From assembly GCA_963559135.1 (NCBI GenBank), contig CAUWJP010000036.1:1-24312 (forward strand): a stretch of 24,312 bases of DNA, written 5' to 3'. Source of the DNA: Sellimonas sp963559135. Its GTDB lineage: Bacteria > Bacillota > Clostridia > Lachnospirales > Lachnospiraceae. Position 1 is the first letter of the stretch, and each line of letters opens with the position of its first letter. Positions 5,441 through 12,406 of the stretch are shown piece by piece. Below the pieces are notes generated by a model. It was not told where the DNA came from. It did not search any database and saw nothing but the letters and a program-made list of their open reading frames with translations. The translations under genes were made by a program, and so were the position numbers.

Positions 5441-5913
5441 TCATCCTTTCACAAGTTTTTGTTTTGCCCGATAAAATGTCACTCTGGCCCAGTTTTCGTT
5501 TTTTCCAAATATGTCTCCGATCTCCCGGAAGGAAAAGCACCTGTAAGCCTGAGAAGCACAACCTCCTTCGCAGTTTCGTCCAGAATATGCACTTTCCTGA
5601 ATAGTTCCATCTTCTCTTCCCTGATAGAAACAGTCTCGGACAGATCTGCGCCGGAGGAGGCAAGATTTTCATTTAATTCAGTGGTACCCTTCTGCCTGCG
5701 CCTCTCCAATTCCCTATACCAGAGATGTTTTGCGATCTGACACAGCCAGGTAAAAACTTTGCAGCTTCCATCGTACCTCCCGGCAGAGCGAACCGCCTGA
5801 TAAAAGGTCTCCTGCGTCAGTTCCTGCGCAGTATCCTCGTCGTTACATAGCGTCATCAGATACTTGAAAACGGGATCCGCATATTCTCTATAGATAACAT
5901 CCATATCCATCAT
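5441..5913 (-). pseudogene. ECF sigma factor, frameshifted in region 4
   Basis: Residues 1-127 are a normal ECF sigma factor: sigma-2 at about 5-72 (EYADPVFKYLMTLCNDEDTA, then FTWLCQIAKHLWYREL) and the start of sigma-4 (TAKEVVLLRLTG). After GAF at 127 the frame changes and ends at 5479 with an unrelated tail. Moving by one base restores the helix-turn-helix FSFREIGDIFGKNENWARVT followed by FYRAKQKLVKG and a stop at 5441, 7 bp before the anti-sigma start. The break is in a T-run (GCTTTTCC on the minus strand, near 5533-5536). One extra T would restore the frame, so slippage loss of one T is the simplest cause. Without the sigma-4 helix the product should not bind the -35 element. A sequencing error, or programmed or phase-variable slippage, is possible. 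Confidence 0.85.
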
Positions 5914-5942
5914 CTTTCCCCCTCACCTCCTTTGTGCCCATA

Positions 5943-5969
5943 TATCCGAAAAAGGATGATTTCGTTACA
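5943..5969 (-). promoter_or_regulatory. Possible ECF-type autoregulated promoter
   Basis: On the minus strand: TGTAAC (5969-5964), a 15-bp spacer, then CGGATA (5948-5943), about 30 bases before the sigma start. An AAC-containing -35 and CG-starting -10 are typical of ECF sigma targets, and such operons usually drive themselves (known). Assignment is tentative. Confidence 0.4.
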
Positions 5970-6099
5970 TAATTTTTCAAAAATATGAAAATACGTGCTG
6001 CATTTCCAATTTTGCCGCAGCCAGTATACCATAAAAAAGGAGCTCTTTCCTAATTATACTTTACCGGAAGACTATCATCCGCTCCACCACCCCAACGCG

Positions 6100-6146
6100 A
6101 AAAATCCCGTGTACAGAATTTTTCTTTTTCTGCACACAGGATTTTT
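6100..6146 (-). terminator. Terminator after ktrA
   Basis: A 17-bp stem (6128-6144 with 6102-6118, two G-U pairs) with a 9-base loop of A and T, ending in TTTTT on the minus strand. It lies 13 bp beyond the ktrA stop and closes the ktrBA operon. Confidence 0.75.
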
Positions 6147-6158
6147 TGCTCCGGTTTT

Positions 6159-6824
6159 CTATAATTCCTTTTCAAACTCATCAATCGCACCCACTTTTCC
6201 AATCACGGAGATCACATCTCCTTCTTCAAGATGGTCTTCCGGGTGAATCTCGATTGTGATCTTATGATCCCGTTCAATCGCGATGATATTAAGCCTGTAT
6301 TTCCTTCTCAGTTCAAGCTCCTCGATACTTTTTCCGCTTACGCTGCCGGATACGAGTACCTGCCGGATTTCCACACTGTCATCCAGTGAGACAAAGTCCA
6401 GGAAATTGTTGGACAGCAGCTTCTTGCCCAGTAAGTACGCCATATCCTTCTCTGGATAAACAACCTCCGCTCCAATCTTTTTGAGGACCGCTCCCTGTTC
6501 CATCGTGGTCGCTTTTGCGATGACTCTCGGCACGCCCATATCGATCACACTCATAGTCGTCAGGATTCCTACACCTACATTCTCACCGATGCAGACAATC
6601 ACGACGTCACAGTTTTGGATTCCTGCCTCTCTTAATGCTTCCTCATTGAGATCGCTGGTCACAAATGCGAAATCCGTATACGGTCGCATTTCCCTTACTT
6701 TATGTTCATTCTCATCGATTACAATCACTTCTCGACCCGCCTTTGCAAGGGTGGTGGCAAGTGCCATTCCAAAACGGCCAAGGCCGATTACTCCAAACGA
6801 ATTTGCTGGTGTTTTCTTTTTCAT
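6159..6824 (-). CDS. ktrA: KtrA/TrkA-type potassium-uptake regulatory subunit
   Basis: A 221-residue cytoplasmic RCK protein. Residues 9-125 form the NAD(H)/nucleotide-binding RCK_N Rossmann domain, with GVIGLGRFG at 11-19 and the ribose-binding acid D37 in VIVIDEN. Residues about 135-221 form RCK_C (TrkA_C), ending in GDVISVIGKVGAIDEFEKEL. It forms an octameric ring on the KtrB dimer and gates potassium uptake in response to ATP/ADP, sometimes c-di-AMP (known). The ATG at 6824 is chosen because AAAGGA precedes it; a longer frame to 6908 would overlap ktrB and add only a low-complexity basic stretch. It follows ktrB by 28 bp in one operon and is closed by the terminator at 6100-6146. Confidence 0.9.
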   Translation of the reverse strand: MKKKTPANSFGVIGLGRFGMALATTLAKAGREVIVIDENEHKVREMRPYTDFAFVTSDLNEEALREAGIQNCDVVIVCIGENVGVGILTTMSVIDMGVPRVIAKATTMEQGAVLKKIGAEVVYPEKDMAYLLGKKLLSNNFLDFVSLDDSVEIRQVLVSGSVSGKSIEELELRRKYRLNIIAIERDHKITIEIHPEDHLEEGDVISVIGKVGAIDEFEKEL

Positions 6825-6852
6825 ATCTGATTTTCCTTTCTTATCTGCACTG

Positions 6853-8088
6853 TTATCCGATCGCGATCGTTTCTTCTGTGTATCTGATGTGCTTCTCCGG
6901 CCGCTCAATCCAGATGGTAATAAGCGTCATTGCCCCCAGACGTCCGATAAACATAACCAGAATAATGATCAACTTTCCTAAGTCACTTAAATACGGCGTA
7001 ATGCCGGTGGAAAGCCCTACTGTTCCGAATGCGGAAATAACTTCAAATACAATCTGGACAAAATCAAACTCCGGTTCGATGATGCACATCAAGAGGATGA
7101 CCACAATCACCACAAGGCTGGAAAGCATCGCGATGGAATAGGCCTTATTAATATTCTGCCTGGAAATACTTCTTTTAAATGCACCGATTGCCTTCTTTGA
7201 GAACATACTTCTCGTGGACTGGGCAAGTACGAAAAAGGTACTCGTCTTGATACCGCCTCCTGTCGATCCCGGCGATGCACCGATAAACATCAGCACGCAG
7301 AGAACGAAAAGTCCCGCATTGGTAAATTCTCCGATTGAATAGGTGGAGAATCCTGCCGTTCTTGCCGATACACTGTGAAAAAATGCTCCCATCCAGGAAA
7401 TATTCTCTGTCAGTTTTAAAAGCAAGGTTCCCGCGATAATCAGTACAACACTGGTAGTCAGCACCACTTTGGAGTGAAGTGAGAGCTTCTTAAAGCTTCT
7501 ATGTTTCAGGACATCCATAATGACCAGGAATCCAATACCTCCGAAGAAAATCAGTCCGCATGTTGTCAGATTAAGGAGGATATTATCCCGATACGGGATC
7601 AGATTCTGCAGTCCTCCCAGAATATCAAACCCGGAATTGTTAAATGCCGCAATCGAATGAAAGAGGCTGATTCCCAGTGCATGCAGCGGATCGTAGTCCT
7701 GAACAAATACGATAAAGCTCAGGACTGCTCCTGCTCCTTCAAAACACAGTGTCGTAATCAGAATCCCTTTGACCAGCTTCACAAGGCCGCTGTAACTATC
7801 CACATTCAGTGCCTCCTTGACAAGAGATCTGCTGCGGATTCCTACCTTGCGTCCTACTGCGACCATCACGCCGACACCGACCGATGTCACTCCAAGTCCG
7901 CCGATCTGGATCAACATCGCCACAATGCCCTGTCCAAGTGCAGTAAAATGATCTGCCGTATCAATCACAATGAGTCCTGTCACACAGACCGCACTTGTAG
8001 ATGTAAAAAGAGCATCGACAAACGTTACTTCCGCCCCGTCTTTTACAGAACACGGCAGAAGAAGCAGAAGCGCTCCGATCAGGATCAC
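6853..8088 (-). CDS. ktrB: KtrB/TrkH-family potassium transporter, N-terminus interrupted by an in-frame stop
   Basis: A potassium-translocating membrane subunit with the four M1-P-M2 repeats of the SKT family. The four filter loops are visible: TSTSAVCVTGL, AAFNNSGFD, SARTAGFST and AFGTVGLSTG, each with the conserved filter glycine. It pairs with KtrA encoded 28 bp downstream. The coordinates give the uninterrupted frame from a GTG at 8088, 411 residues. The natural start is almost certainly the ATG at 8157, which has a good ribosome site and begins MKRLAEFF. That frame then hits TAG at 8133-8131 before continuing as HQPPGRLITCGFAIVILIG, the expected start of helix 1. No ribosome site precedes the GTG at 8088. 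The gene may therefore be inactive, rely on readthrough, or carry a sequencing error. Confidence 0.85.
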   Translation of the reverse strand: MILIGALLLLLPCSVKDGAEVTFVDALFTSTSAVCVTGLIVIDTADHFTALGQGIVAMLIQIGGLGVTSVGVGVMVAVGRKVGIRSRSLVKEALNVDSYSGLVKLVKGILITTLCFEGAGAVLSFIVFVQDYDPLHALGISLFHSIAAFNNSGFDILGGLQNLIPYRDNILLNLTTCGLIFFGGIGFLVIMDVLKHRSFKKLSLHSKVVLTTSVVLIIAGTLLLKLTENISWMGAFFHSVSARTAGFSTYSIGEFTNAGLFVLCVLMFIGASPGSTGGGIKTSTFFVLAQSTRSMFSKKAIGAFKRSISRQNINKAYSIAMLSSLVVIVVILLMCIIEPEFDFVQIVFEVISAFGTVGLSTGITPYLSDLGKLIIILVMFIGRLGAMTLITIWIERPEKHIRYTEETIAIG

Positions 8089-8130
8089 AATCGCAAAACC
8101 GCAGGTGATTAGCCGGCCCGGAGGCTGGTG

Positions 8131-8157
8131 CTAAAAAAATTCCGCTAAACGCTTCAT
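8131..8157 (-). other. Orphaned start of ktrB: eight codons then amber stop
   Basis: ATG at 8157 follows AAAGGAATAAGGAA and encodes MKRLAEFF, then TAG, in the same frame as the rest of ktrB. The TAG comes directly after a run of seven T, so an indel plus compensation or a point change could have made it. Confidence 0.7.
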
Positions 8158-8208
8158 TTCCTTATTCCTTTCACGCTTTTCCCTATATTATTTTTCTTTT
8201 CTGTTTTT

Positions 8209-8655
8209 TTACAGGAGTACCTGCTCCATGACCGGAGCTCTTTTCTTCCCATCTTTCTCTTTCTGGGTAATTAATTCGCACCGAAATCGTGCCAGATGAA
8301 AGACATGGGAACGGTAAAAACGCAGGTAAGACCGAAACAGGCTGATCCTGAAAACGAAACCACAGAAGGTAAAAACACATGCCAAAAAAAAGGCCATACT
8401 TCTGGCCATCCCCGGTTTGCTTCGTTTGATATTCTGCCACAGTACCTCTGTCTCACTCTGATCTGCATCCAGAGACTGCGCTGTTCTCTTCCCATGATCT
8501 GAGATCGTCTGTTCTGCCTTTTCTTTTCCTTCTTCCATATGAAACAGAGAAAAAGGTCTGACCGCAGAATTAAAATCGGCGAGGGCAAAACCCACCAGAA
8601 TCACGCTGCAGATCAGCATCACTATTCTTTTGACCGGATTCGTTTTCCCCACCAC
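8209..8655 (-). CDS. Two-TM membrane protein of unknown function upstream of ktrBA
   Basis: A 148-residue protein that I do not recognise. The predicted start is GTG at 8655, with AAGG about 11 bases upstream; a second GTG follows directly, so the exact start is uncertain. Residues 9-27 (RIVMLICSVILVGFALADF) and about 85-107 (ARSMAFFLACVFTFCGFVF) are transmembrane helices enclosing a charged segment of about 55 residues (EEGKEKAEQTISDHGKR). The C-terminal tail is basic. A good promoter with an inverted repeat (8687-8715) drives it. It ends 51 bp before the ktrB start with no terminator between, so it probably belongs to the potassium-uptake transcript. A role in that system is only inferred from position. 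Confidence 0.55.
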   Translation of the reverse strand: MVGKTNPVKRIVMLICSVILVGFALADFNSAVRPFSLFHMEEGKEKAEQTISDHGKRTAQSLDADQSETEVLWQNIKRSKPGMARSMAFFLACVFTFCGFVFRISLFRSYLRFYRSHVFHLARFRCELITQKEKDGKKRAPVMEQVLL

Positions 8656-8686
8656 CTATCTGACTGCCTTAAACGAAATTGTCCTA

Positions 8687-8715
8687 AACATATCACGAAA
8701 GGATATGTTTGTCAA
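8687..8715 (-). promoter_or_regulatory. Promoter with overlapping 9-bp inverted repeat, upstream of the 8209-ktrBA transcript
   Basis: On the minus strand: a perfect TTGACA (8715-8710), a 17-bp spacer, then TATGTT (8692-8687). The inverted repeat AAACATATC/GATATGTTT (8686-8694, 8702-8710) spans the spacer and the -10 box, which suggests a repressor operator. Confidence 0.65.
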
Positions 8716-8760
8716 CATGTAAAAAATGGCAGTTTTCTTTTCTTTGAAGCAGCCTGAAAA

Positions 8761-8791
8761 AGCCCCCTTCGGACGTCGTCCAAAGGGGGCT
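8761..8791 (-). terminator. Strong terminator after the nitroreductase gene
   Basis: AGCCCCCTT-GGAC pairs with GTCC-AAGGGGGCT (14 bp with one mismatch, 3-base loop). T-runs follow in both directions (TTTTT on the minus strand). It closes the etf/nitroreductase operon and insulates the next promoter. Confidence 0.85.
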
Positions 8792-8814
8792 TTTCGGTCG
8801 TAACATATTCTGAT

Positions 8815-9339
8815 TTAGAATGTTCCGTAATGTACTTTTTCCATCGGAAGTTTGTCCAGCTCATAAGGAGCTTTTTCCTCATTTGGTACTCCGACTGTCA
8901 GGATCGCCTGAAGCTTGTAGTTTTCCGGATATCCGAGAATATCTCTTACAAATGCTTCAGTATCTCTTCCGTCCTCTGCCTTTCTGAGTCTTCCCTGTAC
9001 CCAGCAGCTTCCAAGTCCGAGGGCATGTGCCATCAGATGCATATTGCTCATCACTGCGGAGCAGTCCTCGATCCAGACATCTGATGCATCCTCATTGCCG
9101 ACTACTGCGATGGCGCAGGCAGCTTCTTTTAACATTTTGACAGAGCCCGCACGGCAGTCTGCCATCTTCTGAAGGACGTCCTTATCTTTCACAACAATAA
9201 ACTCCCACGGGCGGATCGCCTTACCAGATGCAGAGAGCAGTCCTGCCTGGAGAATCTTTGTAATGTCTTCCTCAGATACCGGCGCGTCGGTATAACTGCG
9301 GATACTGTGTCTTGTTCTCATTAATTCTAATAATTCCAT
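8815..9339 (-). CDS. Nitroreductase-family FMN oxidoreductase
   Basis: A 174-residue nitroreductase-like flavoprotein. The FMN phosphate motif RTRHSIRSY lies at residues 8-16, PWEFIVVKD around 47-56, and the C-terminal half carries ALGLGSCWVQG, the usual FMN-binding loop. Family members use NAD(P)H to reduce nitro, quinone or flavin substrates, and some serve specialised catabolic or cofactor roles (known). The true substrate is unknown. The ATG at 9339 follows GAGGTGAGA; a GTG at 9348 is less likely. It is the last gene of the operon, 24 bp after etfA and followed by a strong terminator, so it may help dispose of electrons from the upstream FAD oxidoreductase and EtfAB (inference). Confidence 0.85.
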   Translation of the reverse strand: MELLELMRTRHSIRSYTDAPVSEEDITKILQAGLLSASGKAIRPWEFIVVKDKDVLQKMADCRAGSVKMLKEAACAIAVVGNEDASDVWIEDCSAVMSNMHLMAHALGLGSCWVQGRLRKAEDGRDTEAFVRDILGYPENYKLQAILTVGVPNEEKAPYELDKLPMEKVHYGTF

Positions 9340-9363
9340 ATGTCTCACCTCAGTAGTATTGTA

Positions 9364-10344
9364 CTACAGTTTCAGATAATTTTCCAGAACCTCGCGCAGA
9401 TCTGCTTTCATTCCGTAATCTGCCACTTTAAAGATTGCCGCATTTTCATCTGTATTGATTGCCACGAAAAGCTTAGTATCTTTAATGCCTTCTGTATGCT
9501 GAATTGCACCGGACACACCAAGAGAAATACAGATCTTCGGACGAATGGTAAGTCCTGTCTGACCGATCTGATGGTCAAACGGAATCGTCTCTGTATCCAC
9601 CATAGGGCGGGTACCACCGATTGCAGCCCCGATTTTGTCTGCAAATGCTTTGACAAGCTCAAAGTTGTCATCTTCGAGTGCTCCTCTTCCGCCTACGACA
9701 ACAATCTCAGAAGAGAGGATGCTGTCTGTAGATTCTTCCTGCGGAAGTACTTCAACCACTTCAATTTTGGATTCCGGCACTTCAATTTCATCCATAAAAA
9801 TAACTTCAGCATCGCCTTCTGTCTTCTCCGGAACAGTATAAACACCCGGACGTACAGTCATCATCTGCGGATAGTAACCATCTTTTGTGATGATTGTTAC
9901 AAAAACATTTTCTCCGTAAGATGGTTTATTCTGCTTAATATAGTATGTCCCATCTTCTTTTGTTCCAACAAGAAGTTCCGTACAGTCTGCTGTCAGACCA
10001 CAGTTCAGCTTCATCGCAACTCGTGAAAACAGGGAACGTCCTGTCGGTGTCGCCGGGATCAGAACAGAAGACGGATCGATCTTCTTTAACATATCAGCCA
10101 TTACCTGGCTTGCCGCATCATCTTCCAGAAGAAGATCGCGGGATGTCTTTACGACATAAATTTTTGCAACGCCCAGTCCTTTTAATTCTTCAATAATCTC
10201 ATCGCAGTTTTCTGCTACAACAACTGCACTGATTTCCTCTTTTGTCGTCTCCTGAATCAGATGTGCTGCGGAGACAAGTTCTGCGGATGCCGGCTCTAAT
10301 TTTCCCTTATAATTTTCTGCAAAAATGCAAATTCCTTTCGCCAT
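9364..10344 (-). CDS. etfA: Electron transfer flavoprotein alpha subunit
   Basis: A 326-residue EtfA. The N-terminal domain (1 to about 190) is the ETF alpha/beta fold. The C-terminal FAD domain carries VVVGGRGALEDDNFELVKAF (about 212-231) and the ETF-alpha signature ISLGVSGAIQHTEGI, followed by NTDENAAIFKVADYG. It binds FAD at the interface with EtfB and passes electrons from a dehydrogenase. Its ATG overlaps the etfB stop (TAATG), so the two are translationally coupled. The context (an FAD amine oxidoreductase two genes upstream) suggests a dedicated pair, like FixAB or YgcQR-type sets, rather than the butyryl-CoA dehydrogenase ETF. Whether it bifurcates cannot be told from the sequence alone. 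Confidence 0.93.
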   Translation of the reverse strand: MAKGICIFAENYKGKLEPASAELVSAAHLIQETTKEEISAVVVAENCDEIIEELKGLGVAKIYVVKTSRDLLLEDDAASQVMADMLKKIDPSSVLIPATPTGRSLFSRVAMKLNCGLTADCTELLVGTKEDGTYYIKQNKPSYGENVFVTIITKDGYYPQMMTVRPGVYTVPEKTEGDAEVIFMDEIEVPESKIEVVEVLPQEESTDSILSSEIVVVGGRGALEDDNFELVKAFADKIGAAIGGTRPMVDTETIPFDHQIGQTGLTIRPKICISLGVSGAIQHTEGIKDTKLFVAINTDENAAIFKVADYGMKADLREVLENYLKL

Positions 10345-11138
10345 TATAAATTTCCTTTCTCCTCATCGATCAGGTCTTTCAGTTTCTGTGCCAGTTCTTC
10401 CGGCGTGCCCTCAAGCATCTCTGCCATCCGGCCTCCTTCCGGTTCGAAGGAATCGATGACTGCTGTCGGGGAGCCCTGGATTCCTACCTGGTCTTCCGGA
10501 AGTCCCAGATCTGCGTTTGTGTATGTTGTAAGAGGTTTGCTCTTAGCCGCTCTTGTGCTCCGAAGTGTTGCAAGTCTCGGAACATTGCATCCGAAATTAA
10601 CAGAAAGCACTGCCGGAAGCGTGCTTCTTACAATGAACCGCTCGCCGTACACTTTCTTGATCGCCTCGATTTTATCCGGAGCCGCCTCATCATATTTGAT
10701 GCTCTGAATCTCGGAGATATGCGGGATTCCAAGACATTCTGCTACCATTGCGCCTACCTGTCCGGTTGCGCCGTCCGCAGAAAGCGCACCTCCAAGAATC
10801 AGGTCAAACTTTCCATATTTTTTGATTGCTTCTGCCAGCACTCTTGCTGTCGCAATGGTATCACCGCCTGCTACTACCCTGTCTGTGATCAGGCAGCTTT
10901 CATCGCAGCCGTGCGCCATTGCTTCCCGGAGCGCCTTTTCTGCATCCGGAGGTCCCATCGTAAAGACAACGACCTTGCCGCCGGTCTGCTCTTTGAGCAC
11001 CATCGCCTCTTCGATGGCATTTAAGTCAGCCGGATTAATCATCCCTTCCGCGCTGGCACGGATCAGGGCGTGTGTCTCCGGATCTACTGATACATTATTT
11101 GAAACAGGTACCTGTTTAATAAGAACCGCTATATCCAT
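10344..11138 (-). CDS. etfB: Electron transfer flavoprotein beta subunit
   Basis: A 264-residue EtfB with the usual opening MDIAVLIKQVP, the INPADLNAIEEAMVLKE helix, TMGPPDAEKALREAMAHG and the nucleotide-binding loop GGDTIATARVLAEAI. It binds AMP or a second FAD and forms the heterodimer with EtfA. The ATG at 11138 (AGGAGG at 6 bases) is chosen over the longer frame to 11204, which would enter the intergenic hairpin at 11161-11202. EtfB overlaps EtfA by one base. The hairpin before it could adjust the level of the ETF relative to the upstream enzyme genes. Confidence 0.93.
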   Translation of the reverse strand: MDIAVLIKQVPVSNNVSVDPETHALIRASAEGMINPADLNAIEEAMVLKEQTGGKVVVFTMGPPDAEKALREAMAHGCDESCLITDRVVAGGDTIATARVLAEAIKKYGKFDLILGGALSADGATGQVGAMVAECLGIPHISEIQSIKYDEAAPDKIEAIKKVYGERFIVRSTLPAVLSVNFGCNVPRLATLRSTRAAKSKPLTTYTNADLGLPEDQVGIQGSPTAVIDSFEPEGGRMAEMLEGTPEELAQKLKDLIDEEKGNL

Positions 11139-11160
11139 GTTTTCCTCCTGAAATTCTGAT

Positions 11161-11202
11161 AACAGACCGGCCATGAACGAAATGATCCATGGCCGGGCTG
11201 TC
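11161..11202 (-). promoter_or_regulatory. Intercistronic hairpin between the FAD oxidoreductase and etfB
   Basis: CCGGCCATG pairs with CATGGCCGG around a 12-base loop, and GACAG/CTGTT extends the stem. No T-run follows, so it is more likely an mRNA-stability or processing element than a terminator. Confidence 0.5.
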
Positions 11203-11220
11203 AATGTTTGTTTCTAAATA

Positions 11221-12378
11221 TTAAAGCAGACGTTTGAATGCCCAGTCTTCCAGTAACGGTGTGGACTCTCCGCGCATAATGAGTTTTGCGAGGTCTCTGC
11301 TTGCTGCCGGCGCTTCAATGACACCATTTCCGCCGTATCCTGTAGCGAGGATGTATCCCTCTACCGGAGTCTCTCCGAGGATCGGAAGGAAGTCCTTTGG
11401 TTCTGCACGGTAGGAAAGCCAGGAAGATACGAGTCCGCTGTCCACGATGCCCGGAACTTTTACTTCCAGCTGATCAAGGAGGAAATCGATGAAGTAGTCA
11501 TCCGTTCCGCCTGTTGCCGGGAGTTTGTCCGGATCCCACTGTCCTGCATGCATTGGATTGTTCAGGTCCATGGAGAGGTGGGACTTGCAGATAAAGATAT
11601 TATCTCCCGCTCTTAATGCATAGAATTCCGGGTATTTCAGTACCGGGAAAGTATAGCTAAGCTTCTTTCCAGGAGGGCAGAGGAAGAATGCCTCGGCTTT
11701 TGTATGCCAGATCGGTACATCCAGTCCTACAAGTTCCCCTGTGAATCTGCTCCATGGTCCTGTACAGTCTACAACATAGTCAAATTCATATTCTTCGCCT
11801 TCGCTTGTCTTTAATCCTTTGACTTTATTGTCTTTTACTACAACTTCTGTCACTTTGACACCGGTCTTGATGACACCGCCGTTTTTCTGCATTTTCTTTG
11901 CATATGTATTGGAGATCATCGTTCCGTCAAAGTATCCATCATCCTGTGTGTATCCGGCCCCGAGGATGTTTTCCGTGGAGATGTCCGGAAGGATCTCTTT
12001 GATTCTGTCTTTATCTGTGATATATTCTCCGGTATATCCTGCTGCCTTTGTAAGAGCGATACCAGTCTTGATGGTTGCTTCTACCTGCTCGTTTGTAGCG
12101 ACAACAAGTGTTCCGGTCTTGTCAAATCCTGCAGATCCTTTTTCTTCCGCTTCCATTTTCAGGTAGGACTCAAATCCGTACAGTCTGACATCCCAGTATC
12201 TGTTTCTCAGAGAATCGTCAAACAGACATACGGTACCTGCTGATTTTGCTGTAGAAGCTCCGCCGATTGTGTCCTTTTCAAATACAATTACTTCTGCATT
12301 GTCATAAAGGCTTAAATGATAGCCCAGACAGGTTCCGGAAATTCCTCCGCCGATGATTCCAATTCTTTTTTTCTCCAT
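11221..12378 (-). CDS. DAO-family FAD-dependent amine/amino-acid oxidoreductase
   Basis: A 385-residue flavoprotein. The dinucleotide motif GIIGGGISG lies at 7-15, with the ribose-binding acid E34 (VIVFEKD), then GGASTAKSAGT (39-49), the second FAD segment typical of the glycine oxidase/sarcosine dehydrogenase (SoxB-like) group. The C-terminus has ILATGYGGNGVIEAPAASRD, the closing FAD motif of the family. Such enzymes oxidise N-methyl or primary amines of amino acids to imines (known). Here the immediate partners are an M20 carbamoylase-type hydrolase 28 bp upstream and EtfBA downstream, so I infer a dehydrogenase that gives its electrons to ETF rather than to oxygen. The substrate is unknown; sarcosine, glycine or another amine released from a carbamoyl compound are candidates. 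AAAGGAG precedes the ATG. Confidence 0.85.
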   Translation of the reverse strand: MEKKRIGIIGGGISGTCLGYHLSLYDNAEVIVFEKDTIGGASTAKSAGTVCLFDDSLRNRYWDVRLYGFESYLKMEAEEKGSAGFDKTGTLVVATNEQVEATIKTGIALTKAAGYTGEYITDKDRIKEILPDISTENILGAGYTQDDGYFDGTMISNTYAKKMQKNGGVIKTGVKVTEVVVKDNKVKGLKTSEGEEYEFDYVVDCTGPWSRFTGELVGLDVPIWHTKAEAFFLCPPGKKLSYTFPVLKYPEFYALRAGDNIFICKSHLSMDLNNPMHAGQWDPDKLPATGGTDDYFIDFLLDQLEVKVPGIVDSGLVSSWLSYRAEPKDFLPILGETPVEGYILATGYGGNGVIEAPAASRDLAKLIMRGESTPLLEDWAFKRLL

Positions 12379-12406
12379 AAGATGTTCTCCTTTCTATTCT
12401 TTTCCA

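Noticed and set aside
5385..5672. Separate 95-residue gene at the sigma/anti-sigma junction
   Set aside because: It is another wrong-frame reading over the sigma-4 region and has no recognisable content.
7501..8112. Plus-strand frame of 203 residues opposite ktrB
   Set aside because: Composition is His/Cys/Asp-rich noise typical of an antisense shadow; ktrB motifs on the minus strand are clear.
9340..10026. Plus-strand frame of 228 residues opposite etfA
   Set aside because: Antisense shadow of a well-conserved gene; no ribosome site or family features.
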